Of a stretch of 64,000 nt of DNA, positions 50,060-58,400 are shown one piece after another. A model generated the notes under the pieces. The model ran no database searches. It was not told the origin of the DNA and saw nothing but the letters and a program-made list of their open reading frames with translations. Source of the stretch: Gemmatimonadota bacterium (GTDB taxonomy: Bacteria > Gemmatimonadota > Gemmatimonadetes > Longimicrobiales > Gaopeijiaceae); the NCBI GenBank assembly GCA_027623325.1, contig JAQBXY010000001.1, positions 193,511 to 257,510 of the forward strand, given 5' to 3'. Position numbers and translations under genes: made by a program. Numbering within the stretch: position 1 is the stretch's first letter; each line of letters begins with the position of its first letter.

Positions 50060-50814
50060 AATTTGATTTTGCGGGGCAGACGGTTCTCGTAACCGGCGCG
50101 GCTCACGGCTTCGGGCGGGCTATAGCCGGGGCTTTCGCGACCCGAGGGGCGACCGTGTTCGTCTGCGATGTGGTGGACGTAGAGCTTGCCGAGACCGTTC
50201 AGATCGTGGGAGATGCGTGCCACGGTATGGTGGTCGATGTGACCGACCGGCAGGCGGTGGAGGCTTGGGTCCGCTACGCGGTAGCCACCACGGGTCGGAT
50301 CGACGTGCTCGTGAACAACGCCGGGGGTGTGCTCGGCCAGGTCGGACGCCCGCTCGAGGAAGTCTCGGCTCCGGAGTGGGAGGCGATCGTAGCGGTCAAT
50401 CAAACGGGTCCGTTCTGGACCGCCCAGGCGGTTGCTCCGGTCATGAAGGCCGCCGTGTCGGGTCGGATCATCAACATCTCGAGTGGCGCTGGCTTGGGCA
50501 TCAGCAAGACCGGCATCCAGGCCTACGCGACCGCCAACGCAGGCCAGATCGGCCTGACCCGACAACTCGCCCACGAACTGGGCCCCTTCGGCATCACGGT
50601 GAACAACATCGCCCCCGGCTTCGTGCTGTCGAATGAGGCCACGCGGCGTCAGTGGGAGGCGTACGGCTTCGATGGCCAGGAGGAGCTGATCCAAGGCATC
50701 GCGCTCCGACGACTGGGTACGCCAGCGGATATCGCTCACGCCGTCTTGTTCCTCGCGTCCGACTATGCGCGTTGGATCTCCGGCGTCGTGCTATCGGTGG
50801 ACGGGGGGAAGTAG
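50053..50814 (+). CDS. Short-chain dehydrogenase/reductase with Asn in place of the catalytic Lys
   Basis: 253 residues. The Rossmann glycine motif TGAAHGFGRA, NNAGG (88-92) and the active-site serine (ISSGAG, Ser143/144) are normal. The tail has the PG motif and C-terminal SGVVLSVDGGK. The YxxxK signature, however, reads YATAN: Tyr158 is kept but position 162 is Asn (codon AAC). The surrounding sequence otherwise matches the common YASAKAGQIGLTRQLAHE pattern. The lysine normally lowers the Tyr pKa and holds the nicotinamide ribose, so activity may be weak or absent. GTG 50056 is an alternative start. Confidence 0.88.
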   Translation: MVKFDFAGQTVLVTGAAHGFGRAIAGAFATRGATVFVCDVVDVELAETVQIVGDACHGMVVDVTDRQAVEAWVRYAVATTGRIDVLVNNAGGVLGQVGRPLEEVSAPEWEAIVAVNQTGPFWTAQAVAPVMKAAVSGRIINISSGAGLGISKTGIQAYATANAGQIGLTRQLAHELGPFGITVNNIAPGFVLSNEATRRQWEAYGFDGQEELIQGIALRRLGTPADIAHAVLFLASDYARWISGVVLSVDGGK

Positions 50815-50816
50815 GT

Positions 50817-51299
50817 TCACTCCGGTCCAGTCAGGTCGGGCCACACCGCCTTCTTGGCGGCACGGAACACGAGCGAGGTCTCGACCCGCGCTACCTCGGG
50901 CAAACTGGTGATGGCGTCGAGCGTGAAATCTCTGAGGTGCTCCATGTCCTGCGCGACGGCGTGTGCCAAGTAGTCGTTCCGCCCGGCGAGGTGGTAGAGC
51001 GCCACGACCTGAGGCAGCTCGATGGCGCTCTGCTCGAATCGGGCCACCGCGGCTCGCGTATGCCGCTTGAGCTGGACCGCCACGAAGGCCTGAACGGCGA
51101 TCCCGAATGCTGCAGGATCGACGTCGGCGTGTGTCCCCAGGATGGCTCGCTGTTCGCCGAGGCGCCGCACGCGCTCGAGGCAGGCGGATTGAGATAGCCC
51201 GACCTCCCCCGCGAGGTCTTTGTTCGTTATCCGCGCGTCATTCGACAGGAGCCGGAGAATGGCGCGGTCGATTCGGTCCAAGTTCGTAAAAGGGCTCAT
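50817..51299 (-). CDS. Lrp/AsnC-family transcriptional regulator
   Basis: 160 residues. The N-terminal helix-turn-helix reads LDRIDRAILRLLSNDARITNKDLAGEVGLSQSACLERVRRLGEQRAI. The C-terminal RAM ligand-binding domain follows (VQAFVAVQLKRHTRAAVARFEQ, VVALYHLAGRNDYLAHAVAQDMEHLRDF). Such regulators sense amino acids and often control a neighbouring, divergent gene. The divergent trans-sulfuration enzyme starts 101 bases away and is the obvious candidate target. The gene converges on the SDR with 2 bases between stops. Confidence 0.93.
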   Translation of the reverse strand: MSPFTNLDRIDRAILRLLSNDARITNKDLAGEVGLSQSACLERVRRLGEQRAILGTHADVDPAAFGIAVQAFVAVQLKRHTRAAVARFEQSAIELPQVVALYHLAGRNDYLAHAVAQDMEHLRDFTLDAITSLPEVARVETSLVFRAAKKAVWPDLTGPE

Positions 51300-51399
51300 A
51301 TGCAGAAGATAATGCGGTGAGTTGGATGCAGCACAGCATGAAGGTCACATTTATAGGTGAAGCTGTGTATGATCACCCACCATCTCGATACTGGAGGAC

Positions 51400-52638
51400 A
51401 TGATGCGGCTAGAGACTGTGGCCGTCCGGTCAGGTCGAAATCCCGCCGTCGCCTACGGTGTGGACGCAGGGATTCCTCATGTGCCGAGTATCGATCTTTC
51501 GACGACGTATGGGTTCCGGAACTCCGCCGCGATCGCCGACTCGATGGACGCTCTCCTCGAGGGGGAGGCCGACGCTCCCAATTCGGTCTATGCGCGGCTT
51601 CACAATCCGACCGTTGCCGGCTTCGAATCGGCACTAGCAGCACTGGAGCACGCCGACGCCTCCGTCGCCTTCGCGTCGGGAATGGCAGCGATTACGGCAC
51701 TGCTCATGGTTGCCACATCGCCGAACGACGACGAACGGTATCCTCACGTCGTCGGAGTGCGCCCCATGTACGGGGGCACCGACCATCTGCTTTCCTCAGG
51801 GCTGCTCGGCACGACGGTCTCGTGGACCACACCCGACCGCGTCGGCGAGTCGATCCGGGCGGACACGGGCCTCGTATTCCTGGAGGCACCAGCGAACCCG
51901 ACCCTCACCATGATCGACATCCGTGGTGTCGTCGCTCAGGCGAATGAGGCCGGATCGCGTCTCGGTCGTGCGGTTCCGGTGGCCGTCGACTCGACCTTCG
52001 CGACTCCGGTTCTTCAGACTCCGCTCGCCTGCGGAGCAGCATTCGCGGTGCACAGCGCGACGAAGTTTCTTGGCGGGCACGGCGACGCTATGGGTGGGGT
52101 CGTGGCCACCTCCGACTCCTGGGCCAGGCGTCTACGTCAGGTACGAATGATCACGGGCGGGGTTCTCCATCCGTTGGCGGGTTACCTGCTGCATCGGGGA
52201 CTTCAGACGCTGCCGCTGCGTGTTCGAGCCCAACAAACGTCCGCAGAGACGATCGCCGAGCGCCTCAAGGGTCATTCGGGCGTGCTGTCCGTGCATTATC
52301 CTGGGCTGTCGGGCGACGCTCGAGAGCGACGACTGCTTGTGACTCAGCAGCGGGGCCCCGGCTCTGTGCTGGCGTTCCGAGTGGGGGGCGGCGCTTCGCG
52401 AGCGGCTCGAGTCATCGAGTCCCTCCAGTTGATCACCCGAGCGGTGTCCCTGGGGTCGGTCGATACTCTGATTCAGGCCCCCGCGCTTCTCACGCATCGG
52501 GTCGTGGACCACCGTGACCGCGCCGAAGCCGGTGTCCCGGACGACCTGCTACGGTTGTCGGTTGGCCTCGAAGCGGTCGATGACCTGTGGGCTGATCTCG
52601 ACCGTGCGTTAGGGCTAGCGGATCAGAGCGCGGCCTGA
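51400..52638 (+). CDS. Trans-sulfuration-family PLP enzyme (cystathionine gamma-synthase / gamma-lyase / methionine gamma-lyase type)
   Basis: 412 residues. A strong GGAGG site sits just before ATGATG; the second ATG (51403) could also serve. Fold-type I Cys/Met metabolism motifs are complete: SVYARLHNPTVAGFESALAALE, VAFASGMAAITAL, LEAPANPTL, VDSTFATPVLQTPL (PLP-ring Asp) and the Schiff-base Lys222 in HSATKFLGGHGDAMGG. The tail has the family motif SLGSVDTLIQAPALLTH. It handles sulfur amino acids, and synthase versus lyase cannot be settled by eye. The divergent Lrp regulator suggests amino-acid control. Confidence 0.9.
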   Translation: MMRLETVAVRSGRNPAVAYGVDAGIPHVPSIDLSTTYGFRNSAAIADSMDALLEGEADAPNSVYARLHNPTVAGFESALAALEHADASVAFASGMAAITALLMVATSPNDDERYPHVVGVRPMYGGTDHLLSSGLLGTTVSWTTPDRVGESIRADTGLVFLEAPANPTLTMIDIRGVVAQANEAGSRLGRAVPVAVDSTFATPVLQTPLACGAAFAVHSATKFLGGHGDAMGGVVATSDSWARRLRQVRMITGGVLHPLAGYLLHRGLQTLPLRVRAQQTSAETIAERLKGHSGVLSVHYPGLSGDARERRLLVTQQRGPGSVLAFRVGGGASRAARVIESLQLITRAVSLGSVDTLIQAPALLTHRVVDHRDRAEAGVPDDLLRLSVGLEAVDDLWADLDRALGLADQSAA

Positions 52639-52663
52639 CTTAACCGAAACGCCGAATGGGCTC

Positions 52664-54133
52664 CTAGCTTCCGAGGCCGCCCATCGGGTCGAAGCCCTGG
52701 TAGCCCTTGCCCGGTTTCGGACCCTGATGCGGCGCTCGCGTATAGCCAGCGGTATTCCGACTGATGCGCCGTTGGGCGACCAGTGCCTCGAGCACGAGCT
52801 CACAGGCCGCGACGCGCAGACCGTCGCTGGCCGTGGAGCCGGCGAGCCCGACGTTCTGGATCAGTGTGAGGAGCCCGGGCACGGTCTCGAACCCCTGTAC
52901 GCACGCCGCGGAAGAGGAATCCTCACCGATCTGGAGCGCGCCACCTGTCTCGAAGTAGTCCACGATGTCGTCGACATCGGCTCCACCGGCGCGCACATCG
53001 AACGTCTGAGAGGAGCTCTGCTGGATCAATTCGCGGGCGATCCGGTCCGCGCCGTGTAGTTCACCTTCGTACTCCAGTTCCATCTTTCCGGTAACCGCCG
53101 GAAGCGCGGCGAAGAGATCGCCGATCCGCGGAACCGTGACGTCTTCGCCGTGACGCAGAGCGCGGCGTTCCGCATTCGAGACGACGGTCTCCATCATGGT
53201 GATCGGGAGACGTTGGCTAACTCCGGACCGTTGATCGACACGCTTGTCGCCGCGCGCCAGAAACGCCACGCGCTCGATGGTTTCCGCGACAAAGTCGGGA
53301 ATCTCCACACACGTGCCCGAACGTGCGACCCATGCCTCTTGTCGGGTGATCTCGATTCCGGTCTCGATCTCCTCGGGATAATGGGTGCGGATTTCCGCGC
53401 CGATCCGGTCCTTCAGCGGCGTGATGATTTTCCCTCGCGCCGTGTAGTCTTCCGGGTTCGCGGTGAAAACCATGAGTACGTCGAGCGCGAGACGAATCGG
53501 ATATCCCTTCACCTGCACATCCCCTTCTTGCAGGATGTTGAAGAGTCCGACCTGGATCTTTCCCGACAGGTCCGGCAGCTCGTTGATCGCGAAGACACCA
53601 CGATTCGCTCGAGGAAGCAGCCCGTAGTGGATCGTCAGCTCGTCCGCGAGAATGTGCCCGCCGCGGGCGGCCTTGATCGGATCGATGTCACCAATCATGT
53701 CAGCGATCGTCACATCCGGGGTCGCGAGCTTCTCGACATAGCGGGCGTCGCGGCCGATCCAAGCGATCGGCGTATCGTCGCCGTGTTCCGTCACCAGGTT
53801 TCGGCCGTACTTCGAGAGCGGAGCCAATGGATCGTCGTTCACTTCGCTTCCGGCCAGAATCGGAGTGGCCTCATCGAGCAGCAATGCGAGTTCCCGCAGG
53901 ATGCGGCTCTTCGCCTGGCCCCGGAGTCCCAAGAGAATGAAGTCGTGCTTCGCCAGGAGCGCGTTGACGATCTGCGGCACCACGGTGCTTTCATAACCCT
54001 GCACGCCGGGGAACAGTCTGTCTCCGCTCTTGAGCTTGAGGACGAGGTTTGCTCGAATCTCGTCCTTTACGGTTCGGGTCTGATAGCCGGTAGCCTTGAG
54101 TTCCCCGAGCGTGCGCGGATGTTGCTGACTCAT
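52664..54133 (-). CDS. AAA+ ATPase of the MoxR/Mg-chelatase ChlI-like group
   Basis: 489 residues. Walker A is GLRGQAKS (69-76), sitting in AKHDFILLGLRGQAKSR. The Walker B position reads FAINELPDL with Asn184-Glu185 instead of the usual Asp-Glu. Sensor and arginine regions follow (VFTANPEDYTARGKIITPLKDR). The C-terminal part is a lid with a helical extension ending in a Gly/Pro-rich tail (APHQGPKPGKGYQGFDPMGG). It is larger than typical MoxR. The VWA protein at 46928 is the probable adaptor. The pair could remodel or insert metal into an unknown client; true Mg-chelatase is unlikely because no bch/chl genes are seen. Confidence 0.85.
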   Translation of the reverse strand: MSQQHPRTLGELKATGYQTRTVKDEIRANLVLKLKSGDRLFPGVQGYESTVVPQIVNALLAKHDFILLGLRGQAKSRILRELALLLDEATPILAGSEVNDDPLAPLSKYGRNLVTEHGDDTPIAWIGRDARYVEKLATPDVTIADMIGDIDPIKAARGGHILADELTIHYGLLPRANRGVFAINELPDLSGKIQVGLFNILQEGDVQVKGYPIRLALDVLMVFTANPEDYTARGKIITPLKDRIGAEIRTHYPEEIETGIEITRQEAWVARSGTCVEIPDFVAETIERVAFLARGDKRVDQRSGVSQRLPITMMETVVSNAERRALRHGEDVTVPRIGDLFAALPAVTGKMELEYEGELHGADRIARELIQQSSSQTFDVRAGGADVDDIVDYFETGGALQIGEDSSSAACVQGFETVPGLLTLIQNVGLAGSTASDGLRVAACELVLEALVAQRRISRNTAGYTRAPHQGPKPGKGYQGFDPMGGLGS

Positions 54134-54267
54134 CGTGCGATCTCCCGATCAGTTCAATACAGCCGGCAAGGGTAGAGGCTGGCAGCCGACTTCGCGATCT
54201 TTTGAGCCGAATCGATACACGCGTCCACCGGCGCGGGTCCAGGTACAACAGCAACGCCGGAGTCACA

Positions 54268-55953
54268 ATGACCGAGGTCACGAGCGTCCTTCGCGGTTCC
54301 GTACGCGCTCTCGATGAGCAGCCCGTCCTGCCGCGGGAACGTTTCATCGTGGCAGATCAGCCCGACAGCGAAGCGATTCCCATGGACGTCGTCTTCGTCG
54401 GTGGTGGTCCGGCAGGCCTCGCGGGCGCCATCGAGTTGGCCCGTCTCGTGAAGAAGGACAACGAGGCTGGCGGTGGCATCGGAGACGTCGAGATCGGCGT
54501 GCTGGAGAAGGCCGGTCAACTCGGCGAGCACAATTTGTCGGGTGCGGTCGTCAATCCCAGTGCGTTCAAGGAGCTCTTTCCGGAACTCTCGATGGACGAC
54601 TTCCCCTTTCGGCGGCCGGTGACGAAAGAGGCCGTTTATGTGATGTCCGAGTCGGGTGCGTATCGCATACCGACTCCTCCGACCATGAAGAACCACGGCA
54701 ACTACATCGCTTCGATCTGTGAGATCGTCCGATGGCTCGGCGAGAAGGCAGAGGGTCTGGGTGTAAACGTGTTTCCCGGATTTCCGGTCGATTCGCTCCT
54801 CGTCGATGGTGACAACGTCATCGGAGTGCGGACGACACCATCAGGCCTCGGCCGCGACGGGGAACCCACCAGTGCCGATGCCATGCCGCCTGTCGACCTG
54901 ACTGCTCGTGTGACTGTGCTGTCGGAGGGCACCCGGGGCGGACTATCACAGGCATGGCTGGAGTGGCAGGGAGTCACGTCCGAGAACCCGCAGATTTTCG
55001 CTCTCGGGGTCAAAGAGGTGTGGAAGGTCAAGAAGCCACTCGACCGCATCATCCACACCATGAATTGGCCGCTGCCGAGTGACGCATTCGGCGGCAGTTT
55101 CATGTACCCGATGGCGGACAACCTCGTTGCCATCGGTCTGGTTGTGGGCCTCGACTACGATGACGCCCGCTTCGACGTTCATGAGGCGCTCCAGCGCATG
55201 AAGCTCCACCCCCTCTTCAGGCCCTATCTGGAGGGAGGTGAGATGATCGAGTGGGGCGCGAAGACCATCCCGGAGGGTGGCTTCTATTCGGTGCCGAAAC
55301 GACGACATGGGGACGGTCTGATCATCGTGGGTGATGCGGCCGGCTACGTTGAGGTCTCATCGCTAAAAGGCATTCACTACGCGATGCACTCGGGCATCAT
55401 GGCGGCGCGGCAGATCTTCGAGGCCTTGAAGAACGGCGACACGACCACCGCCGGACTCGCCGGTTACACCGCCGCGGTCGACCGCAGTGTCATCATGAAG
55501 GACCTGAAAGCCCGCCGGAACATGCGCCTGGCGTTCAAGGGCGGATTCTTCCTGGGTGGTGTGAAGGCAGGCCTTCTCACCGTGACCGGCGGCGCGTTTC
55601 CAGGTGGCAAGATCTCGACCGAGGAAGACGGAGCGCATCCAAAGCGTTTGGGAGTGGCGCCCGCACCGTTCGTGCCGGACGGAAAACTCACCTTTTCCAA
55701 GGTCGACGGCGTCTACAAGTCCGGGAACCAGACACGAGACGACATCCCCGTCCACCTCATCGTCGGACAGGATGTCAGCCCAGAAGCGGCCGAACTCTAC
55801 ACACACCTTTGTCCGGCCGGAGTCTACGAGCGCGATGGCGATCGGCTCGTCGTGAACGCTCCGAACTGCGTCGACTGCAAGGCCACAGACGTGCTGGGAC
55901 CTCGTTGGACACCGCGGGAGGGTGGGAGCGGGCCGACGTATCGACAGATGTAG
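54268..55953 (+). CDS. Electron transfer flavoprotein-ubiquinone oxidoreductase with one iron-sulfur Cys replaced
   Basis: 561 residues from ATG 54268. It passes electrons from ETF (fatty-acid and amino-acid oxidation) to quinone. The FAD motif VVFVGGGPAGLAGAIELARL, the EKAGQLGEHNLSGAV motif, MNWPLPSDAFGGSFMYPM and the quinone-site region IPEGGFYSVPKR are present. The C-terminal ferredoxin-like domain is CPAGVYE (Cys515) followed by NCVDCKATD. Cys534 and Cys537 are kept but the fourth ligand of the family (KTC) is Thr540, codon ACA. The cluster may be [3Fe-4S], use another ligand, or be lost. ETF genes themselves are not in the window. Confidence 0.93.
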   Translation: MTEVTSVLRGSVRALDEQPVLPRERFIVADQPDSEAIPMDVVFVGGGPAGLAGAIELARLVKKDNEAGGGIGDVEIGVLEKAGQLGEHNLSGAVVNPSAFKELFPELSMDDFPFRRPVTKEAVYVMSESGAYRIPTPPTMKNHGNYIASICEIVRWLGEKAEGLGVNVFPGFPVDSLLVDGDNVIGVRTTPSGLGRDGEPTSADAMPPVDLTARVTVLSEGTRGGLSQAWLEWQGVTSENPQIFALGVKEVWKVKKPLDRIIHTMNWPLPSDAFGGSFMYPMADNLVAIGLVVGLDYDDARFDVHEALQRMKLHPLFRPYLEGGEMIEWGAKTIPEGGFYSVPKRRHGDGLIIVGDAAGYVEVSSLKGIHYAMHSGIMAARQIFEALKNGDTTTAGLAGYTAAVDRSVIMKDLKARRNMRLAFKGGFFLGGVKAGLLTVTGGAFPGGKISTEEDGAHPKRLGVAPAPFVPDGKLTFSKVDGVYKSGNQTRDDIPVHLIVGQDVSPEAAELYTHLCPAGVYERDGDRLVVNAPNCVDCKATDVLGPRWTPREGGSGPTYRQM

Positions 55954-56000
55954 CACCTAGCGCGTGGCGATGGCTTCCAGAAATCCCCCGCAGAGCTTCG

Positions 56001-56537
56001 CTACCGCCCGGCACCCGACTCTAGGACAGCCCCACCAGGAAGTTCGATACGTCCGCCGAGCTGCAACATCATGGGTGTGATGTCGGCGTAGTCGGCGGCG
56101 CGAAGAATCCGATCGCCCTCCATCTCGATGATCGTGACTACGTTGAGCAACACCTCGAGCCCGGTCGCGACCGGGACCAAGGTGCCCATCGGGCGATTCT
56201 GGACCGCTGAGAACACCCATTCGGCCACGGCGACACCCTCGGTCGCGTGTATACGCCCGATGTTCATATAGACGTCGTCACCCCAATCGTGCACCGCCGT
56301 GACGTACCCGACGATCTCGTCCAGTCCCTGATAGGTCACCTGGTTCGGATAGTCGTCGTAGGTCGCATGGGGCCAGAACAGATCCTCGATCAGCTCGGCA
56401 TCTCCGCTTTCATACGCGGCGATGAGCGATCGGATCGTGACCTCGGCCCGCCGCTCGGCAGCCGACCCATCGGATGATGCGGGTTGGCACGCCGGTGCGA
56501 AGACGCCAAGAATCAGAAAGAGCAGGGACCATCGCAT
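56001..56537 (-). CDS. Secreted NTF2-like (SnoaL/DUF4440-type) lipoprotein
   Basis: 178 residues with lipoprotein signal MRWSLLFLILGVFAPAC. The mature part reads as a cone-shaped NTF2-like domain: VTIRSLIAAYESGDAELIEDLFWPHATYDDY, YQGLDEIVGYVTAVHDWGDDVYMNIGRIHATEGVAVAEWVFSAVQ, and VVTIIEMEGDRILRAADYADI. Such domains bind small molecules or act as simple enzymes, and no function can be assigned. It lies 19 bases downstream of an amidohydrolase that carries its own NTF2-like domain. Confidence 0.8.
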   Translation of the reverse strand: MRWSLLFLILGVFAPACQPASSDGSAAERRAEVTIRSLIAAYESGDAELIEDLFWPHATYDDYPNQVTYQGLDEIVGYVTAVHDWGDDVYMNIGRIHATEGVAVAEWVFSAVQNRPMGTLVPVATGLEVLLNVVTIIEMEGDRILRAADYADITPMMLQLGGRIELPGGAVLESGAGR

Positions 56538-56556
56538 GGACGACCTCCAGTTTGGA

Positions 56557-58329
56557 TCAACCGGACGGTGGGTAGTTGCCCATGTTCAGGTGCGAGATCC
56601 GGTATCCGGCCGTCGTCCGAATCACAACCATCGTCATCGGTCCGCGTGCGGCATCGGCGACTGCCACTCGATTCCCGAAGTGCCACTCGGCCGTGATGAC
56701 CGCGCTTCCGTCGAAGTCGGCGATCAGGGTGTTCTCGAGCCAGAGTTCGTTCTCCGGCCGAAAGCCACCGCTCGTGAAGCCGAGTGCTTCATGCACTCCG
56801 AGCACCGCATCGAAACCCTCCTTCACCCCTTCCGAATCGGAAGCGAAATAGGTGAGGGATGGATCGCGGCGGAAGACCTCGCCGACGCCATCGAGGTCGT
56901 ACCGTCGCCAGAGCCCGAGCCACATCTCGAGCGCCTGTTGGACGCTCGCTGCTCCGCTGGTCGGCTCTTCCTCCGCGACGTCGGCTTCGGTAAGCGGAGC
57001 CCGATAGGCCGACCGGTCGAATCGCTGCGCGTTCTTCCAGACAGCACGGATGGACCGCAAGTTGGCGATATCCTCGAGGGGGTTCTCGGCCAGAAGCACG
57101 AAGGAGACCGGGCGCCCGTGTACGAGTGTGCCGTGGGTTGCCTGGATGCCGATGGCCTCAGCGGCCACACGCGTCGCGGACTCGATCGCCGCCATCGGCG
57201 TCAGCCCACCGTGCGTGACGAGTTCTTCCAACTCTTCGTAGAGTGCCGGGAAGGGCTCCTCGAGGGGCGTGGTGAAGTCTGTGCCCGCCGCGATGGAGAT
57301 TCCTTCTTCGAATGCGCGCTTCACCAGCTCACGAGCGAAGCCGGTGTCGCACCGATCGGACGTCGGATTCCTCGGATTCTGCTCGGCGCGTGCATACATG
57401 GCGAGCGTCGCGTCGAGGATCGTGCCGCGCGAGCGCATCTCTGTGAACAGCTCGGTGAAGACCGGCGACGCAGCGCTGAAGTTCGCGTACTGCGGAACCT
57501 GGTCGTGGTGGTACTCGGTCGGGGCGTTCGCCATGCCCTCCCAGGCGATGCGGCACACGTGCGAAATCACATCGACGTCACTGCGCACTACGTCGCTGGG
57601 ACGGGTCGGAAACACCATGCTGTGCGCCCAGACCTGCATGCCCTGACGGTGGGCCTCGGCCGTGATGTTGCGCACCTCGGCGGGTGCAAGATTCGCGTAG
57701 ATCTTGATGCCAGTAGCGTACGTTCCTTTGGCGCGGGCTACCGCCGTCACCAGCTCGGTTTCGGGGGTGATCGCCTGCATCCACGGCACCTGACCGGCGA
57801 CCTCCCCGGCCGCAGACGATTGGGGCCGCGGGTCGGTGAGAAACGAGGGGCCGGCCATCAGCGCCGAGTAGTAGATGTCGGGTGCGTCGATCTGTCCGAG
57901 TTTCGCGTCCCTCGCCAAGGACGCGAGGGCTCGACCGTCCCCGGCCATATCCCGCACGGCGATCAGGCCCCCGTAGAGTTGCCGATACAGCTCGGCTTCG
58001 GCGCGTTCGCGGTTCGGTACAGTGGCCAGATGCACGTGGGCATCGATCAGCCCCGGAATCACATAACCACCCCCGAGGTTCACGACGATGGCGTCACGCG
58101 GCGCATCAGGTCCCGAAAGGAGGTCCCTGCGACTGGCGACCGTCAGGATCTCGTTGCCGCGAATGGCTATCGCTGCGTCCTCAAGCGGTGGGCCGCCCCG
58201 ACCGTCGATCAGCGTGAAGCCATACAGGACTTCGAGTGGCGGCGCTCCCTGGATCTGGGCGAGCCCTACGCTCGGCGCGACGAGGCTGATCAGGACGCTC
58301 AGAAGGGGTGTGATCGGAGATCGCATCAT
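56557..58329 (-). CDS. Exported amidohydrolase fused to a C-terminal NTF2-like domain
   Basis: 590 residues with a signal peptide (ITPLLSVLISLVAPSVGLAQ). The amidohydrolase part has GGGYVIPGLIDAHVHLATVP (HxH), TGIKIYANLAPAEV (Lys that is often carbamylated), VWAHSMVF and VISHVCRIAW (His ligands) and IAAGTDFTTP (catalytic Asp). From about residue 460 an NTF2/SnoaL-like domain follows (ALEMWLGLWRRYDLDGVGEVFRRD, LIADFDGSAVITAEWHFGN, YRISHLNMG). The fusion is in one continuous frame. Substrate is unknown, but periplasmic imidazolonepropionase- or prolidase-like activity is common in this group. Confidence 0.88.
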   Translation of the reverse strand: MMRSPITPLLSVLISLVAPSVGLAQIQGAPPLEVLYGFTLIDGRGGPPLEDAAIAIRGNEILTVASRRDLLSGPDAPRDAIVVNLGGGYVIPGLIDAHVHLATVPNRERAEAELYRQLYGGLIAVRDMAGDGRALASLARDAKLGQIDAPDIYYSALMAGPSFLTDPRPQSSAAGEVAGQVPWMQAITPETELVTAVARAKGTYATGIKIYANLAPAEVRNITAEAHRQGMQVWAHSMVFPTRPSDVVRSDVDVISHVCRIAWEGMANAPTEYHHDQVPQYANFSAASPVFTELFTEMRSRGTILDATLAMYARAEQNPRNPTSDRCDTGFARELVKRAFEEGISIAAGTDFTTPLEEPFPALYEELEELVTHGGLTPMAAIESATRVAAEAIGIQATHGTLVHGRPVSFVLLAENPLEDIANLRSIRAVWKNAQRFDRSAYRAPLTEADVAEEEPTSGAASVQQALEMWLGLWRRYDLDGVGEVFRRDPSLTYFASDSEGVKEGFDAVLGVHEALGFTSGGFRPENELWLENTLIADFDGSAVITAEWHFGNRVAVADAARGPMTMVVIRTTAGYRISHLNMGNYPPSG

Positions 58330-58400
58330 GGTCGAGTCACGGGATCACGGGAACTGTCTCGCTAAATGTCACTGATGGTACAGACCGAGCAAGGAAAAGG

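Noticed and set aside
56422..58365. A 647-codon open frame on the + strand opposite the amidohydrolase
   Set aside because: It is rich in Arg, His and Gly, has no recognisable domain and fully overlaps a well-supported gene. Long antisense frames are expected in high-GC DNA.
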